Part shown: positions 16,501 through 24,887 of the stretch, one piece after another | Numbering within the stretch: the stretch's first letter is position 1 | Layout: each line of letters opens with the position of its first letter | Source: Spartinivicinus poritis | GTDB lineage: Bacteria > Pseudomonadota > Gammaproteobacteria > Pseudomonadales > Zooshikellaceae | NCBI RefSeq assembly: GCF_028858535.1 | Contig: NZ_JAPMOU010000011.1 | Span: 1-64,000, forward strand | Length of the DNA: 64,000 nt | Direction: 5' to 3' | The notes under the pieces: model-generated | Database searches by the model: none | What the model was told of the DNA's origin: nothing | Seen by the model: the letters and a program-made list of their open reading frames with translations, nothing else | Made by a program: the position numbers and the translations under genes

Positions 16501-19500
16501 GTCACCTGCTTGTGTACCTGCTGTAGCGCCCTTACTGGCAAGTGACACTAGTGCTATTCGCCGGGCTGCCGCTAAGGTATTGACCTGGTGCTGCGATGCA
16601 AACCAGCAGGAAGTGCTGGAAAAGGCCCTGCAACATCAAGATAGCGAAGTGAAACTAGCCGCTGCTCATGGCCTGGTTTTGCTAGACAACACCCATCAGC
16701 TGGCCATGCAACAAGCCCTGGCGCAAAGTCGCAGCCAATCTGAAAAGCTACTTTGTGTGGGTGCACTCATCGGCTTTGGTGATGAATTAACCGACAGGCT
16801 GAGCAGCTACCTGGATGACCCAGATCATTTAGTGAGCTTTCCTGCGCTGGTCGTGCATTTGCTGCAAGGTTACAAAGGCCAGTCTCCTACTCATCTGTTA
16901 GCCATGCTATCAGTCGAAAACCCGATGTTTCGTCTGATTGCCGCCCAAGCCATTGAGCACTTTCACCATAACGAGGCTTATGCCACTCTGCTGAGTACGC
17001 TGTTTAATACTCAGTCTGGTGAAAAGTGGCAGATCAGCAACGAAGTGATTGAGTTGTTTGCTGAGCTAGTGATATCCGGTAACAGTCGTTTGCGCTGCAA
17101 AACCTTACAGTTACTGGCGCACCTGTTTGCCGACAAGCAAGACGCCTGGGACCAAGCCTGGCAGCACCACACCCAACGCTATCAAACAGAAATCAATGGG
17201 CTACTGGCAGCAGCAGGAAAACCCAAGTCGGCCAAAACTGAGTCGACTAAAGCCAAGTCAGCAAAAATAAAAGTCGACCAAACCGAGTTGGAGCAAATGG
17301 CCTTTGGTACCTATTGTGGTTTGGTCCGTGAGCAAGGCAAAGCAGCCGGTCGCCATAAGGTAGCTTATACCGATAGTTCCATTATCACCGTACGCCAATC
17401 AGCGCTCACGCTACTGTCCGCTATGTGTCAGCGTGACACTAGTCTGCTAGCAGCAGCTGAGTCAGTGTTTATGCAGGCACTGGGTGACCCTAACCAGGCC
17501 GTGCGGCTATATGCGCTAGACCAATTACAAATATTAGGTACTGACACTAGCCTGCTTGCCAATGAGTGCCTGGAAACCGGCCATAATGATCTGGGGGTAA
17601 AAGCCCTGGAAATGCTGACTGAAGGGGAAAGCCTGAAGCAAGGCCAGGCCATTCTGCAACAGGCAATGGTGAGCCGTACTGATGACCTGGCACTGGAAGC
17701 CGCTAAGTTACTACTGAAAACCAGTAAGCCCGTCGCCGTGGCCAAACCAGCCTTGGATGCAGTGGACAGAGCCGTCCGGCTAAGAGCCATTGATTGGCTG
17801 GCTAATGACTATGACAACCCCAAAGCCCAGACGCTGCTGCATAAAGCGCTGAACTCCCGCCATCCAGAAGTGCGAGAAAGCAGCACTTATGCCCTGGCAG
17901 TTAAGAAAGATGCCAAAGCCTTTGATGCACTCATTACCCTGCTAAGTAACCTGCTGCTTGATCATTCAGCCAGAGGCTTTAGCCGTGAACAGCGCCGGGC
18001 AATTCAAGCCCTGGTTAAACTAGGTGACCCCAAAGGAGCCAATGCGTTACTCGACCTGATTGAGCAGCTAGAGCCATTTGCTAACACCACTAGCGAGCAA
18101 ATCAACACCCTGTTTGAAGCAGCTGGTAACTTTCGAGAAACCACTGTTGCTTCCAGGCTGCTAACCATGATGGATAAGCCTGGATGGCAGCAAGGGGCTT
18201 ACTTGGCCTTACTCAGCATCAGTGGCTACGACCAGCCTATTGAAGACCCAGAAGATGAAAGAGTCGATAAAAGCTGGCTTGAGCAGCAACACCCCCGCCA
18301 TGATCAGCTACTGAAGCAGCTGCTAGAGCGTTGTGTTGAACTAGGCAAAGTCACCCTGATATTAGGCCTGATTGATGCCGCACGCTGGTCACCCACAGAT
18401 GCAGTAAACGATGTGTTAGCCACCTTGACTCACCATGCTAACAATGAGGTAAGAGAGCTCAGTGTCTATGCCCTTGGCTGGCGAATCAGAAAACGTAACG
18501 GCCCTAGTGCTGCGGTTGTTAACGCCCTTACCCATCAACACCCTATCACTCAGTTTTGGGCAGCTTACTGCTTAGCCCTAGCTGGTAATGCCCAAGGCAT
18601 CAGCATTTTGCTGGCTGGGGTCGACACCCTGACTGACTTAAAACTGCGTCAATATGCGGTGCAAGCATTAGGCAAACTTGGTGATGAGCGTGCCTTGGAT
18701 ACCCTGCTACGACTAGCAAAAGATGACGAGCATGCGCTACAAGAAGTAGCTGCTGAAGCCATTGGTCACTTAGGCCAATCTGATCAGGCTGAAACCATAT
18801 TTGAACTGTTGCAGCGCTTTGTCACCAGTGATCGCTGGGGCTTGGTGATTAATGGCTTACATGGATTACGTTACTTTGATACCCGTGCTGGCTGGCAGCT
18901 AGTCCGAGAAAAAGCTGAAGATGCTTACTTCTTTGGCCGCGAAACGGCCCTGGAAGTGCTGGGCTATAACAATGACCCAGCCACCCAAGACCTGTTATTG
19001 GCAGTGCTGGCAGAAGAAGGTGCTAGTTACTATGGCTGGGGAGAAATAGCCCTAAACAGTGCCAGACGACTATTTGGGGGTGACGCCTTAGCACCTGATT
19101 ATGCCTTTTTAAGCTGTGGGGCTGAGGCTTATCGAACAGATGATGACTTCAGCCATTCATTACAGCGGGTTTGCCAGACTGGCGAAGCCAGCGAAATATT
19201 CCGTATTCTGCCTGACTGTGCTAATGGCGTTCGTACTCAACTGGCCATGAGCTTGCTAAACCGAGAGCCATTGCCCCTCAAAGAAGCCACTACCGCTCTG
19301 ACCAGTCCTCATATGGAAACCGTGGAAGTAGCCGCAACCTTAATGGGCTACAGCAGTGCTACAGCCAAGGCTGGCATAAAAGCTATCGAAGCCGCACTGG
19401 CTAACTGGGCCACTCAATGGGCTGAAATGAGAGAGTTAGAACGTAAAGGCATGAGACATTACCACGCTGATGAAAGCGAAAACCTCTCTCAAACCCTGCA

Positions 19501-20131
19501 ACGGCTAGTATGGGTAGCGGGTGTAGCAGACTGTAGCGCTGATAGTTTGCTGAGTTTGGCCAATGTTCATCAGGATGACCCTGCCTTCACTGATATTCGG
19601 TTTGCGGTTTATACAGCGCTGGCAACCATCAAGCCAACCAGCACTATTCAATCTTTAATGGCGGAAGCGATCTTCCATACCGATAGCCGCATCCGTAGCT
19701 TGGCAGCCTCTGTTATCAACAACACAAAAGCGACTCCCGTTGAAGCTTTGGCAGCCCAGGCATCCAGTGATCGGCTGGTTTATCAGCAGCTTACCCAACG
19801 GTTCGACGCTAAATCACTGAATGAAGCCAACCTATCAAATGCTCACTTACAAGGGGTCGTGCTTCCTCAAGTGGTTAACAGCCAAAGTACTGATGCCTTA
19901 CTGGCAACCACATTAAATAGCGAGCTGGCTGAAAACACTCGCTTAGGGGCTATTGAAGCATTGGCACAGGTGGCCAGCACTGAGGGGGAATCTGCCTTGG
20001 TTAAGGTAGCAACCAATGAGTCGCTGGATGAGGACTTACGCAAAATGGCATGGCGTTGCTTGCGTCGATCTAAGCGGGTAAGGGCCAAAGTCAGTTCTAC
20101 CAACAGGAGTCATCGTGAGGTTAGTGGTTAG
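13571..20131 (+). CDS. Giant WD40/HEAT-repeat protein of the retron operon
   Basis: At 2186 residues this is the largest protein here. Residues 1-330 form a beta-propeller-like region with WD40-type units (VVGTNKGTVLVFE, GAVTALAFDPTELRFLSAG, FITGAQDKTCKSW). From about 340 to 2170 it is an almost unbroken HEAT/armadillo solenoid, with dozens of units of the form D..VR..A..AL. Two lysine/serine/alanine-rich linkers interrupt it near residues 590-620 and 1220-1240. The long solenoid suggests a ring or clamp scaffold. It is translationally coupled to the preceding gene by a 4-bp overlap. No catalytic motif was seen. Splitting of HEAT content over two proteins is unusual among retron partners I know of. 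Confidence 0.8.
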   Translation: MSDIIEKLLPYRGDIKALGASENIVYFITEHPEKQLTPCYQLNLETQALSEIPLNNRASALLVSQSPSSKKDQVWIGDIAGGIYCNGKRLTQLADDQNTSVNALVALSQQRLGVLIGRKIEIIDQTKGTQLQTLELSPHKLSSEKPETGTAIAADASGQWLVVGTNKGTVLVFENEDEDQTAFKLSESDKLHEGAVTALAFDPTELRFLSAGNDNKLLLTHARGKLEPEDRDRGAGHAAPVTAIVHPSIQANIQTTAERFITGAQDKTCKSWLRGGATRPSTFSEGIGSVTGLAIAAIHHRPHLVVASNERLAVVALDAAGKFGQLTHRIYDTYALAKNELASAQVTHRQAAIERLASYGDKASLQLLDKQAHQDRDFALRQLIAERIATTNHPDTQRLVESYLNHKDEAIRTATFARLQERFGSDEPLRPMTLALKTGQTDVGKLAVNALANIAAEDDRAMMRLTDALDAKAYPVRMLALARLESVNSEANIVALGASHADVRRASLIRLFQRALLDQPRVLSTLRRRLDDNNTEVRQTAFLVSLFSRPALAKAIRERDKHLHRLLFDIEEFDIEQFALEADLSDQSKSAESKSAEPKSAKSKPAEKTKELPKTRKTKLALTTADYAPLLQATASLSLDSCLLGAHCLALLNDPRAFGLLLQLSRAEDSSARVRVCHALANLNDPRTDQRLQTLLNDSATEVRDAAFTALAAIHESQPLTAVQLGLTSQHADVRRRALQSLVRVAKKDDVSTVHEVLFQQALNDGTPNVRSEAFKAVLNLPMGGSQESALRFALQSTHADIRREVQTELIAEASQSWAWALLLELFSDPDQGIRHETLAFTLKKTKGRDYAPLAAALKSPYRDTRLTAISELSKKPGEQSQQLLISAINDSERDVRKQAIQALVDAKANAALKQAMRSEHQDVVLQAANACARLGDDAALEPLLSLVTLTKPENKDDAKRWQATIESALTGLSQLQSPACVPAVAPLLASDTSAIRRAAAKVLTWCCDANQQEVLEKALQHQDSEVKLAAAHGLVLLDNTHQLAMQQALAQSRSQSEKLLCVGALIGFGDELTDRLSSYLDDPDHLVSFPALVVHLLQGYKGQSPTHLLAMLSVENPMFRLIAAQAIEHFHHNEAYATLLSTLFNTQSGEKWQISNEVIELFAELVISGNSRLRCKTLQLLAHLFADKQDAWDQAWQHHTQRYQTEINGLLAAAGKPKSAKTESTKAKSAKIKVDQTELEQMAFGTYCGLVREQGKAAGRHKVAYTDSSIITVRQSALTLLSAMCQRDTSLLAAAESVFMQALGDPNQAVRLYALDQLQILGTDTSLLANECLETGHNDLGVKALEMLTEGESLKQGQAILQQAMVSRTDDLALEAAKLLLKTSKPVAVAKPALDAVDRAVRLRAIDWLANDYDNPKAQTLLHKALNSRHPEVRESSTYALAVKKDAKAFDALITLLSNLLLDHSARGFSREQRRAIQALVKLGDPKGANALLDLIEQLEPFANTTSEQINTLFEAAGNFRETTVASRLLTMMDKPGWQQGAYLALLSISGYDQPIEDPEDERVDKSWLEQQHPRHDQLLKQLLERCVELGKVTLILGLIDAARWSPTDAVNDVLATLTHHANNEVRELSVYALGWRIRKRNGPSAAVVNALTHQHPITQFWAAYCLALAGNAQGISILLAGVDTLTDLKLRQYAVQALGKLGDERALDTLLRLAKDDEHALQEVAAEAIGHLGQSDQAETIFELLQRFVTSDRWGLVINGLHGLRYFDTRAGWQLVREKAEDAYFFGRETALEVLGYNNDPATQDLLLAVLAEEGASYYGWGEIALNSARRLFGGDALAPDYAFLSCGAEAYRTDDDFSHSLQRVCQTGEASEIFRILPDCANGVRTQLAMSLLNREPLPLKEATTALTSPHMETVEVAATLMGYSSATAKAGIKAIEAALANWATQWAEMRELERKGMRHYHADESENLSQTLQRLVWVAGVADCSADSLLSLANVHQDDPAFTDIRFAVYTALATIKPTSTIQSLMAEAIFHTDSRIRSLAASVINNTKATPVEALAAQASSDRLVYQQLTQRFDAKSLNEANLSNAHLQGVVLPQVVNSQSTDALLATTLNSELAENTRLGAIEALAQVASTEGESALVKVATNESLDEDLRKMAWRCLRRSKRVRAKVSSTNRSHREVSG

Positions 20132-20148
20132 AGCCAGAGCATTTTCTG

Positions 20149-20301
20149 CCTCCCCCTTTGAAAAAGGGGGAATGAGGGGGATTTGAATGAAAACGAATCA
20201 AAGCATCTTAGGCAAACGCGCTCACCTAACACGACAAATACGAATAAGGCTGAGCTAAAAGCTAAAATCCCCCCTAGCCCCCCTTTTTCAAAGGGGGGAA
20301 G
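20149..20301. repeat. Paired CCCCCTTTGAAAAAGGGGG palindromic element inside the retron operon
   Basis: Two inverted arms of about 37 bases face each other. The left arm begins CCTCCCCCTTTGAAAAAGGG and ends in GGGGGATTT. The right arm is its near reverse complement and ends CTTTTTCAAAGGGGGGAAG. About 75 bases lie between. Related elements are at 9424 and 63790. The element occupies the 240-bp gap between the WD40/HEAT and SWIM genes and could form a hairpin in the operon mRNA. Confidence 0.65.
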
Positions 20302-20375
20302 TGGCTTTGCGACAGTTTCTCAAAGCGCTAAATAGGCCTTTTGAGGTGCCTTAAATAGGGCAGCAGGAAAAAAAT

Positions 20376-22253
20376 ATGAGTAATGAAAACAACACAACGG
20401 AAGCGGAAAGCAGCCCTTCCCATACTAAAATAGCCATTGAGTATACAGGGCAAAGCCAGGTCACCACTAAAGACACTAGTGCTGAGCTAAGCCTGTTTGG
20501 CAATATCAAGCGTGATCCCGTAAGTCTGGTGGGTAAGGTTAAGCAACCCATGGCCCTGCGTGAGGCGCTTTCTACGCTGTATGCCATCGTTGGCAGTGAT
20601 TATCGCTACAAACCTAAGGATCGTACGGCGTATCAAGCCTATCGGCGGATGCGTAATGAGTCAGCTAACAAGAATGCCTGGCAAGCCCAGCAGGACTATT
20701 TTAGCTGGTTGCTCCGTAACGACCCACTAGCCTTTCTGATTTTAGACCCAGTAATAAGTGTGCAGCCGGATCAGCTAATGTTGGAAGTGTTTTCCAAAGA
20801 TGAAGGCACCTATGCCAATCTGGCCATAGATCTATCTGCCCTGGAGTTGGAAGGCACACCTACCTGTGGCACCACCAATATCGATTTTAGTGAAGCCCTG
20901 AATGACAGCATTCAGCAATTCCGCAGCTATCGAGATGCCACCCTGCGAGTGGGTCAGGCGACTGTTGCCATAGAGGTTGAAGGGGACAACACTCTAGAAA
21001 AGCAAATTAAGGTGCCAGACTCCTGGTTACGAGGCTTCCTCCAAGTACAATCTGCCGCTATGTTGCCCAGTGACAGCTTTAGCCTAGCCCCAATGGACCT
21101 GTATAACTGCCTGCGTCAGCTACGCATGAATGCAGATGTAAAAGGCAAACGCCGTGGCTTACGAGTTGAGTTAGTCCCAGGGGAAGCCCCCCGGTTAGTG
21201 TTAGAACCCTGGGAAACCGTGATTGAATCCAGTGCAGGCATTTATCAGGGCAAACAGGCTAAAGTGGTTCGATTATGGGGGCGGCGTCGACTGATGTTAC
21301 TGAAACGACTGCTGCCCTTTATTGAGTCAGTGGATGTGCATATTGCCGGTAGCGGCCTGCCCTGCTTTTGGGTATTACGTTGTGGGCCAATGACATTAAC
21401 CCTGGGATTAACTGGGTTTACTGCCAATGACTGGTCTCAGGCGTGTACTTTTGATTTACTGCTGCCCAGAGCATCAGCTGCAGATAAAAATGATGCAGGC
21501 AATAAAGCCCTGGAAAAAATCATTCAGCACCTCAGTAACAGCTGGTTTGCCAGCCGGGACACTATCGCCACCGCAACAAAATTAAAGCAATCAGAGCTCA
21601 TTGCAGCTTTACAACTTGGCTGCCAACATGGACAACTGATGTATGATATTGCCCACCAGGTTTATCGACTGCGCCCACTGACTAATACGCCATTAGACCT
21701 ACCGCGATTGGAGTTTCGCAACCAGCGGGAACGGAAAGCCCATGATTTATTAGCAAGAAAAAGTGCTGTCACCATTAGCAGTGAAAACCGTATTTATGGC
21801 ACTGGCACAGAAATAACGGGCAAAGTAGAAGTTAACGAAGACAAGCGGGATTATCGCCCCCAATTTTTAATTTCGGAAGAAGGCTTTGTTTCAAAAGCAG
21901 AATGCAGTTGCAGTCTATTTCGCAAGCAAGGGTTAAAAGCCGGCCCCTGTGAACATTTAATTGCCTTACGATTAACCTTTGCCAAACGGGAAATACAGCG
22001 TAAAAACAGCGGTAAATCGCGCAATACGATTACCGTAGAAACCCGTACTTATAGCCGTCGAGATAAACAAGGGGAACATGTGTATCAGCTATCTCTGGAT
22101 CATAAACGGGTTAATTGCCGATGGGGACGGGCAGGGTCAAATTTGCGATTACAACGTTTTCAATTTAATTCCGTAGCCATGGCCCGAAACGACTACTTAG
22201 CAAGGGTCGAAAAATTAATTAATAAGGGCTATTTAGATGCATCTGCCGAATGA
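20376..22253 (+). CDS. SWIM zinc-finger and WGR-domain protein of the retron operon
   Basis: A 625-residue protein with a SWIM zinc finger C510-x-C512...C525-x-H527, followed by a WGR domain at about 560-620 (W583-G584-R585, then a hydrophobic helix and NKGY near the C-terminus). SWIM fingers bind nucleic acid or protein; WGR domains are best known from DNA-damage-activated PARP1, where they contact DNA ends. The N-terminal 450 residues are mixed alpha/beta and not recognised. It corresponds to the winged-helix/SWIM partner recalled for type XIII retrons. The ATG at 20376 has an AGGAAAA ribosome site. The RT gene starts 58 bp downstream. A DNA-recognition role is inferred. Confidence 0.8.
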   Translation: MSNENNTTEAESSPSHTKIAIEYTGQSQVTTKDTSAELSLFGNIKRDPVSLVGKVKQPMALREALSTLYAIVGSDYRYKPKDRTAYQAYRRMRNESANKNAWQAQQDYFSWLLRNDPLAFLILDPVISVQPDQLMLEVFSKDEGTYANLAIDLSALELEGTPTCGTTNIDFSEALNDSIQQFRSYRDATLRVGQATVAIEVEGDNTLEKQIKVPDSWLRGFLQVQSAAMLPSDSFSLAPMDLYNCLRQLRMNADVKGKRRGLRVELVPGEAPRLVLEPWETVIESSAGIYQGKQAKVVRLWGRRRLMLLKRLLPFIESVDVHIAGSGLPCFWVLRCGPMTLTLGLTGFTANDWSQACTFDLLLPRASAADKNDAGNKALEKIIQHLSNSWFASRDTIATATKLKQSELIAALQLGCQHGQLMYDIAHQVYRLRPLTNTPLDLPRLEFRNQRERKAHDLLARKSAVTISSENRIYGTGTEITGKVEVNEDKRDYRPQFLISEEGFVSKAECSCSLFRKQGLKAGPCEHLIALRLTFAKREIQRKNSGKSRNTITVETRTYSRRDKQGEHVYQLSLDHKRVNCRWGRAGSNLRLQRFQFNSVAMARNDYLARVEKLINKGYLDASAE

Positions 22254-22286
22254 TATAGCCTTCGCGAATGATTTTTAGGCTTTGGG
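22251..22286. repeat. Dispersed TATAGCCTTCGCGAATGA repeat
   Basis: A single copy of the short repeat family (TATAGCCTTCGCGAATGA then TTTTTAGG) lies in the 58-bp gap between the SWIM and RT genes and overlaps the SWIM stop codon. Other copies are at 184, 401, 939, 35512 and 36926. Confidence 0.6.
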
Positions 22287-22311
22287 TAAAAAGAATTAAT
22301 AGTGAATTTGT

Positions 22312-23604
22312 ATGACTCAAAAAATAAATCAGTTATGGAATGCTATCGAAAAAGCCGGCAGCATGAATGCTTATATCGATATCCAATTACGAGAACACGG
22401 TTTTTTAGTTAAACGTCGTGATACCGATAATATGTCTAAGCGTGAATTAGACCGGTATAAAAAAGAACTAAAAGCAGAGGCCGCTGAAAAAAGGCGTTTA
22501 AAGAAAGTGGCCTGGCAAGCCTATAAAGCCAATCATATTGTGCATTTAGGTGATGGTGTTTATTGGAATGATCATGACAATTTTGATCGCTGGGATTTAA
22601 ATAACGCAGAAGAACGTGCAGCTGAAAATGAATTACCAGCATTAGACAAGCCACAACACTTAGCCCAGGCACTGGGTATTACTATCCCCCAGTTACGCTG
22701 GCTGGCTTTTCATCGAGATGCCGCAACTGAATTACATTATCGTCGCTTTACTATCCCCAAAAAAGACGGCAGTGATCGTGCTATCTGGGCACCTAAAACC
22801 TTGCTAAAACAAGCACAATATTGGATTAATGACAATATCACCCGTCAGTTAGTCGTACATGGTGCGGCACATGGATTTATCGCAGGACGTTCCATTTTAA
22901 GTAATGCCGAAGTGCATACCAACGCAAAAATTGTGCTAAAAATGGACCTGGAAAACTTCTTCCCCACCATTACTTTGAAACGAGTAAAAGGCTTATTCCG
23001 CAAAGCAGGCTACCGCGAGCAAATTGCCACTTTATTGGCTTTATTAGTCACAGAAGCCCCAAGGGAAGTCGTTGAAGATCAAAACAAAACCTACTTTGTT
23101 TCAATGGGGCCACGCTGTTTGCCCCAAGGCGCTCCCACCAGCCCAATGATCACCAATGCATTATGTTTAAAGCTTGACCGACGGTTAACCGGCTTAGCTG
23201 AAAAGTTTGGCTGGCGATATACCCGATATGCAGACGACTTAACTTTTAGCCTTCCTGATTGCAAAGATAAAGAACCAAACTTAGGCAAGCTGATGCATGT
23301 AATCAAACAAATTGTCAAAGATGAAGGCTTTGTCATTCACCCCGAAAAAACCCGAATCACTCGTAAAGGTGGACGACAAAAAGTCACTGGCCTGGTCGTG
23401 AACGGTAAAGGAACGCCACGTGTACCCCAAAAAACCAAGCGAGAATTACGGGCCGCAATTCATAATCTTAAAAACGGCAAACCACTACGGGAAGGAGAGA
23501 CCCTAGCGCACCTTGAAGGGCTAGCCGCATTTATTTGCATGACAGAGCCTGAATTAGGGCATAAAATGTTAGCCCAGTTAAAAGATATAGCTAACTCTTT
23601 GTAA
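22312..23604 (+). CDS. Retron-type reverse transcriptase
   Basis: This 430-residue RT carries catalytic YADD at residues 306-309, and the retron hallmarks NAxxH (N198-A-E-V-H202, preceded by AHGF) and VTG (358-360). There is no maturase, endonuclease or RNase H domain, so it is not a group II intron RT. No template/variable repeat pair was seen, so it is not a diversity-generating element. An N-terminal extension of about 120 residues is helical and basic. The enzyme should prime on the predicted RNA at 9932-10178 and make branched msDNA. The gene is fourth in the operon, far from the RNA at its 5' end, an unusual spacing for retrons. The NDK-like gene starts 2 bp after its stop. Confidence 0.9.
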   Translation: MTQKINQLWNAIEKAGSMNAYIDIQLREHGFLVKRRDTDNMSKRELDRYKKELKAEAAEKRRLKKVAWQAYKANHIVHLGDGVYWNDHDNFDRWDLNNAEERAAENELPALDKPQHLAQALGITIPQLRWLAFHRDAATELHYRRFTIPKKDGSDRAIWAPKTLLKQAQYWINDNITRQLVVHGAAHGFIAGRSILSNAEVHTNAKIVLKMDLENFFPTITLKRVKGLFRKAGYREQIATLLALLVTEAPREVVEDQNKTYFVSMGPRCLPQGAPTSPMITNALCLKLDRRLTGLAEKFGWRYTRYADDLTFSLPDCKDKEPNLGKLMHVIKQIVKDEGFVIHPEKTRITRKGGRQKVTGLVVNGKGTPRVPQKTKRELRAAIHNLKNGKPLREGETLAHLEGLAAFICMTEPELGHKMLAQLKDIANSL

Positions 23605-23606
23605 AT

Positions 23607-24026
23607 ATGCCTCAAAATATTCAACAAACCTTTTGTCTGCTTAAATCTGAAGCTCATTTGCTAGGAAAGCAAAGCTATATTAAATCACGGATTGAACAGA
23701 GTGGCTTTACCATCACCGAAAAATGGTCAGTTCGACTGACTTTCGGTGATGTTTTCCGTATGTATCAAGGCTGGATACCCCGCATTGCCACCGTATTACG
23801 CCTCCCTCCCCTATTTAAACTCGACATGTACTTGCTAGAAGGCCAAGATGCTATACAACAGATGTATCACTTAAAACATCAAATACGCCACGAGATTTGG
23901 GGCTTTAAAAATAAAAAAGGCGGATTTTTACACGCCCCTGACTCTGTTGAAGAAACTAAACAACACTTGGAAATCATTGAAAGACGGGTATTGAAAAAAT
24001 ACTGTCCTGTTAATGATTGTTTTTAA
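23607..24026 (+). CDS. NDK-like (nucleoside diphosphate kinase fold) protein
   Basis: The 139-residue length equals that of nucleoside diphosphate kinase, and the main landmarks align: K13 in FCLLKSEAH (NDK IKPD lysine), a helix LEGQDAIQQM (NDK LEGENAV), and H109 in FLHAPDS, matching the phosphorylated catalytic histidine in NDK VHGSDS, followed by the SVEE...LEII helix. Some nucleotide-contact positions are altered (no clear GATNP loop), so substrate or activity may differ from housekeeping NDK. It starts 2 bp after the RT stop, so translational coupling is likely. Roles as nucleotide supplier or toxin are both open. Similarity is by eye. Confidence 0.65.
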   Translation: MPQNIQQTFCLLKSEAHLLGKQSYIKSRIEQSGFTITEKWSVRLTFGDVFRMYQGWIPRIATVLRLPPLFKLDMYLLEGQDAIQQMYHLKHQIRHEIWGFKNKKGGFLHAPDSVEETKQHLEIIERRVLKKYCPVNDCF

Positions 24027-24066
24027 CACCCTCTTTCCTTTAGGGCATCACGAAAGAGTATTGGTG
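24027..24066 (+). terminator. Hairpin at the end of the retron operon
   Basis: CTCTTTC and GAAAGAG form a 7-bp stem flanked by CACC/GGTG, immediately after the NDK-like stop codon. There is no downstream T-run, so it may stabilise the 3' end rather than terminate. Confidence 0.35.
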
Positions 24067-24247
24067 AATAAATATGAAACTCTTCTTGTGTTATCATTTT
24101 TCCTAATTCCTTATTTAATTTTTGTGGTTAAATAGTTTTCACCCTCTAGGCTTGGAGAACAGCCAAGAGAAGTTTGATGTATATTTACTTAGTTGTGCTA
24201 AAGTAAGACTGTGTATTCTAGTTATCAGAAGTTAGTAAGGAGCTTAT

Positions 24248-24325
24248 ATGCTCAAGCATTGTCTACTAGTTTTGGTCTTTTTGTTGCTTGTTGGTGAGAT
24301 ACGATTGGAAAAGGTTAGTTACTGA
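24248..24325 (+). CDS. Possible 25-residue membrane peptide
   Basis: A 25-codon frame begins MLKHCLLVLVFLLLVGE and has a strong AAGGAG ribosome site six bases before the ATG. The product would be one hydrophobic helix with a charged tail. It could be a small membrane protein or toxin-like peptide, or the signal-peptide remnant of a lost gene. It lies in the otherwise empty 24.03-24.46 kb gap. Confidence 0.3.
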   Translation: MLKHCLLVLVFLLLVGEIRLEKVSY

Positions 24326-24457
24326 TGTAAGTATTGTTGAAAACATCTAGTTAATTTTTAGTTTTCTATTGAAGTAAATTCTGTAAATAATGTCGCTAAA
24401 GGAAAGTATAATCAGCTACACTGTGATCATCCACCCCTCCTAGATAGCTGTAATATC

Positions 24458-24667
24458 ATGAAAGTATCACATATCGCTTTGCTAATTAGTTTCAATCTTT
24501 TAATTGCCTGCTCTGATAATGATGATGGATTATTATCCGCTGAGGAATGCATTAAACAAGGTGGAAAACCAACAAGCAAAGGTGGTTGCATGTTTACGCC
24601 TAATGAGGCTGAATGCAAAGCTGTTGGTGGAGAAATGATTAATGGTCAATGTGTATCAAGGGAATAA
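24458..24667 (+). CDS. Small cysteine-rich lipoprotein
   Basis: This 69-residue precursor has a lipobox LIAC at residues 15-18, so the mature lipoprotein of about 52 residues should be lipidated at C18. The mature part has four more cysteines in an approximate internal duplication (AEECIKQGGKPTSKGGC and AECKAVGGEMINGQC), indicating two disulfide-bonded loops. Function is unknown. A terminator follows directly. Confidence 0.7.
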   Translation: MKVSHIALLISFNLLIACSDNDDGLLSAEECIKQGGKPTSKGGCMFTPNEAECKAVGGEMINGQCVSRE

Positions 24668-24697
24668 AAAAGCCACTCCAAACGAAGTGGCAATTTA
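24667..24697 (+). terminator. Rho-independent terminator
   Basis: A GCCACT/AGTGGC stem follows the lipoprotein stop codon, preceded by an A-run and followed by a weak T-run (AATTTATT). Confidence 0.6.
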
Positions 24698-24887
24698 TTG
24701 CGTAAAGTATAGTCATTCTTGGTATGCCAATGCCCGTTGTTGTCATGAGGGGAACTATTGGGCCAGTTTTCCATAACAGCAACGAACTCTTTATGCATAG
24801 TAGATTACTGAAATTTTACAATAAAAATAAAAGCCAGATGTAGCCATATTGCTTGATGAGTGGAGCTATACTGATAAATGATAAAAC

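Noticed and set aside
22312-23604. RT as part of a diversity-generating retroelement or group II intron
   Set aside because: No template/variable repeat pair, no variable-protein gene and no maturase or intron domains were seen; NAxxH and VTG motifs and the upstream msr-msd-like RNA fit a retron instead.
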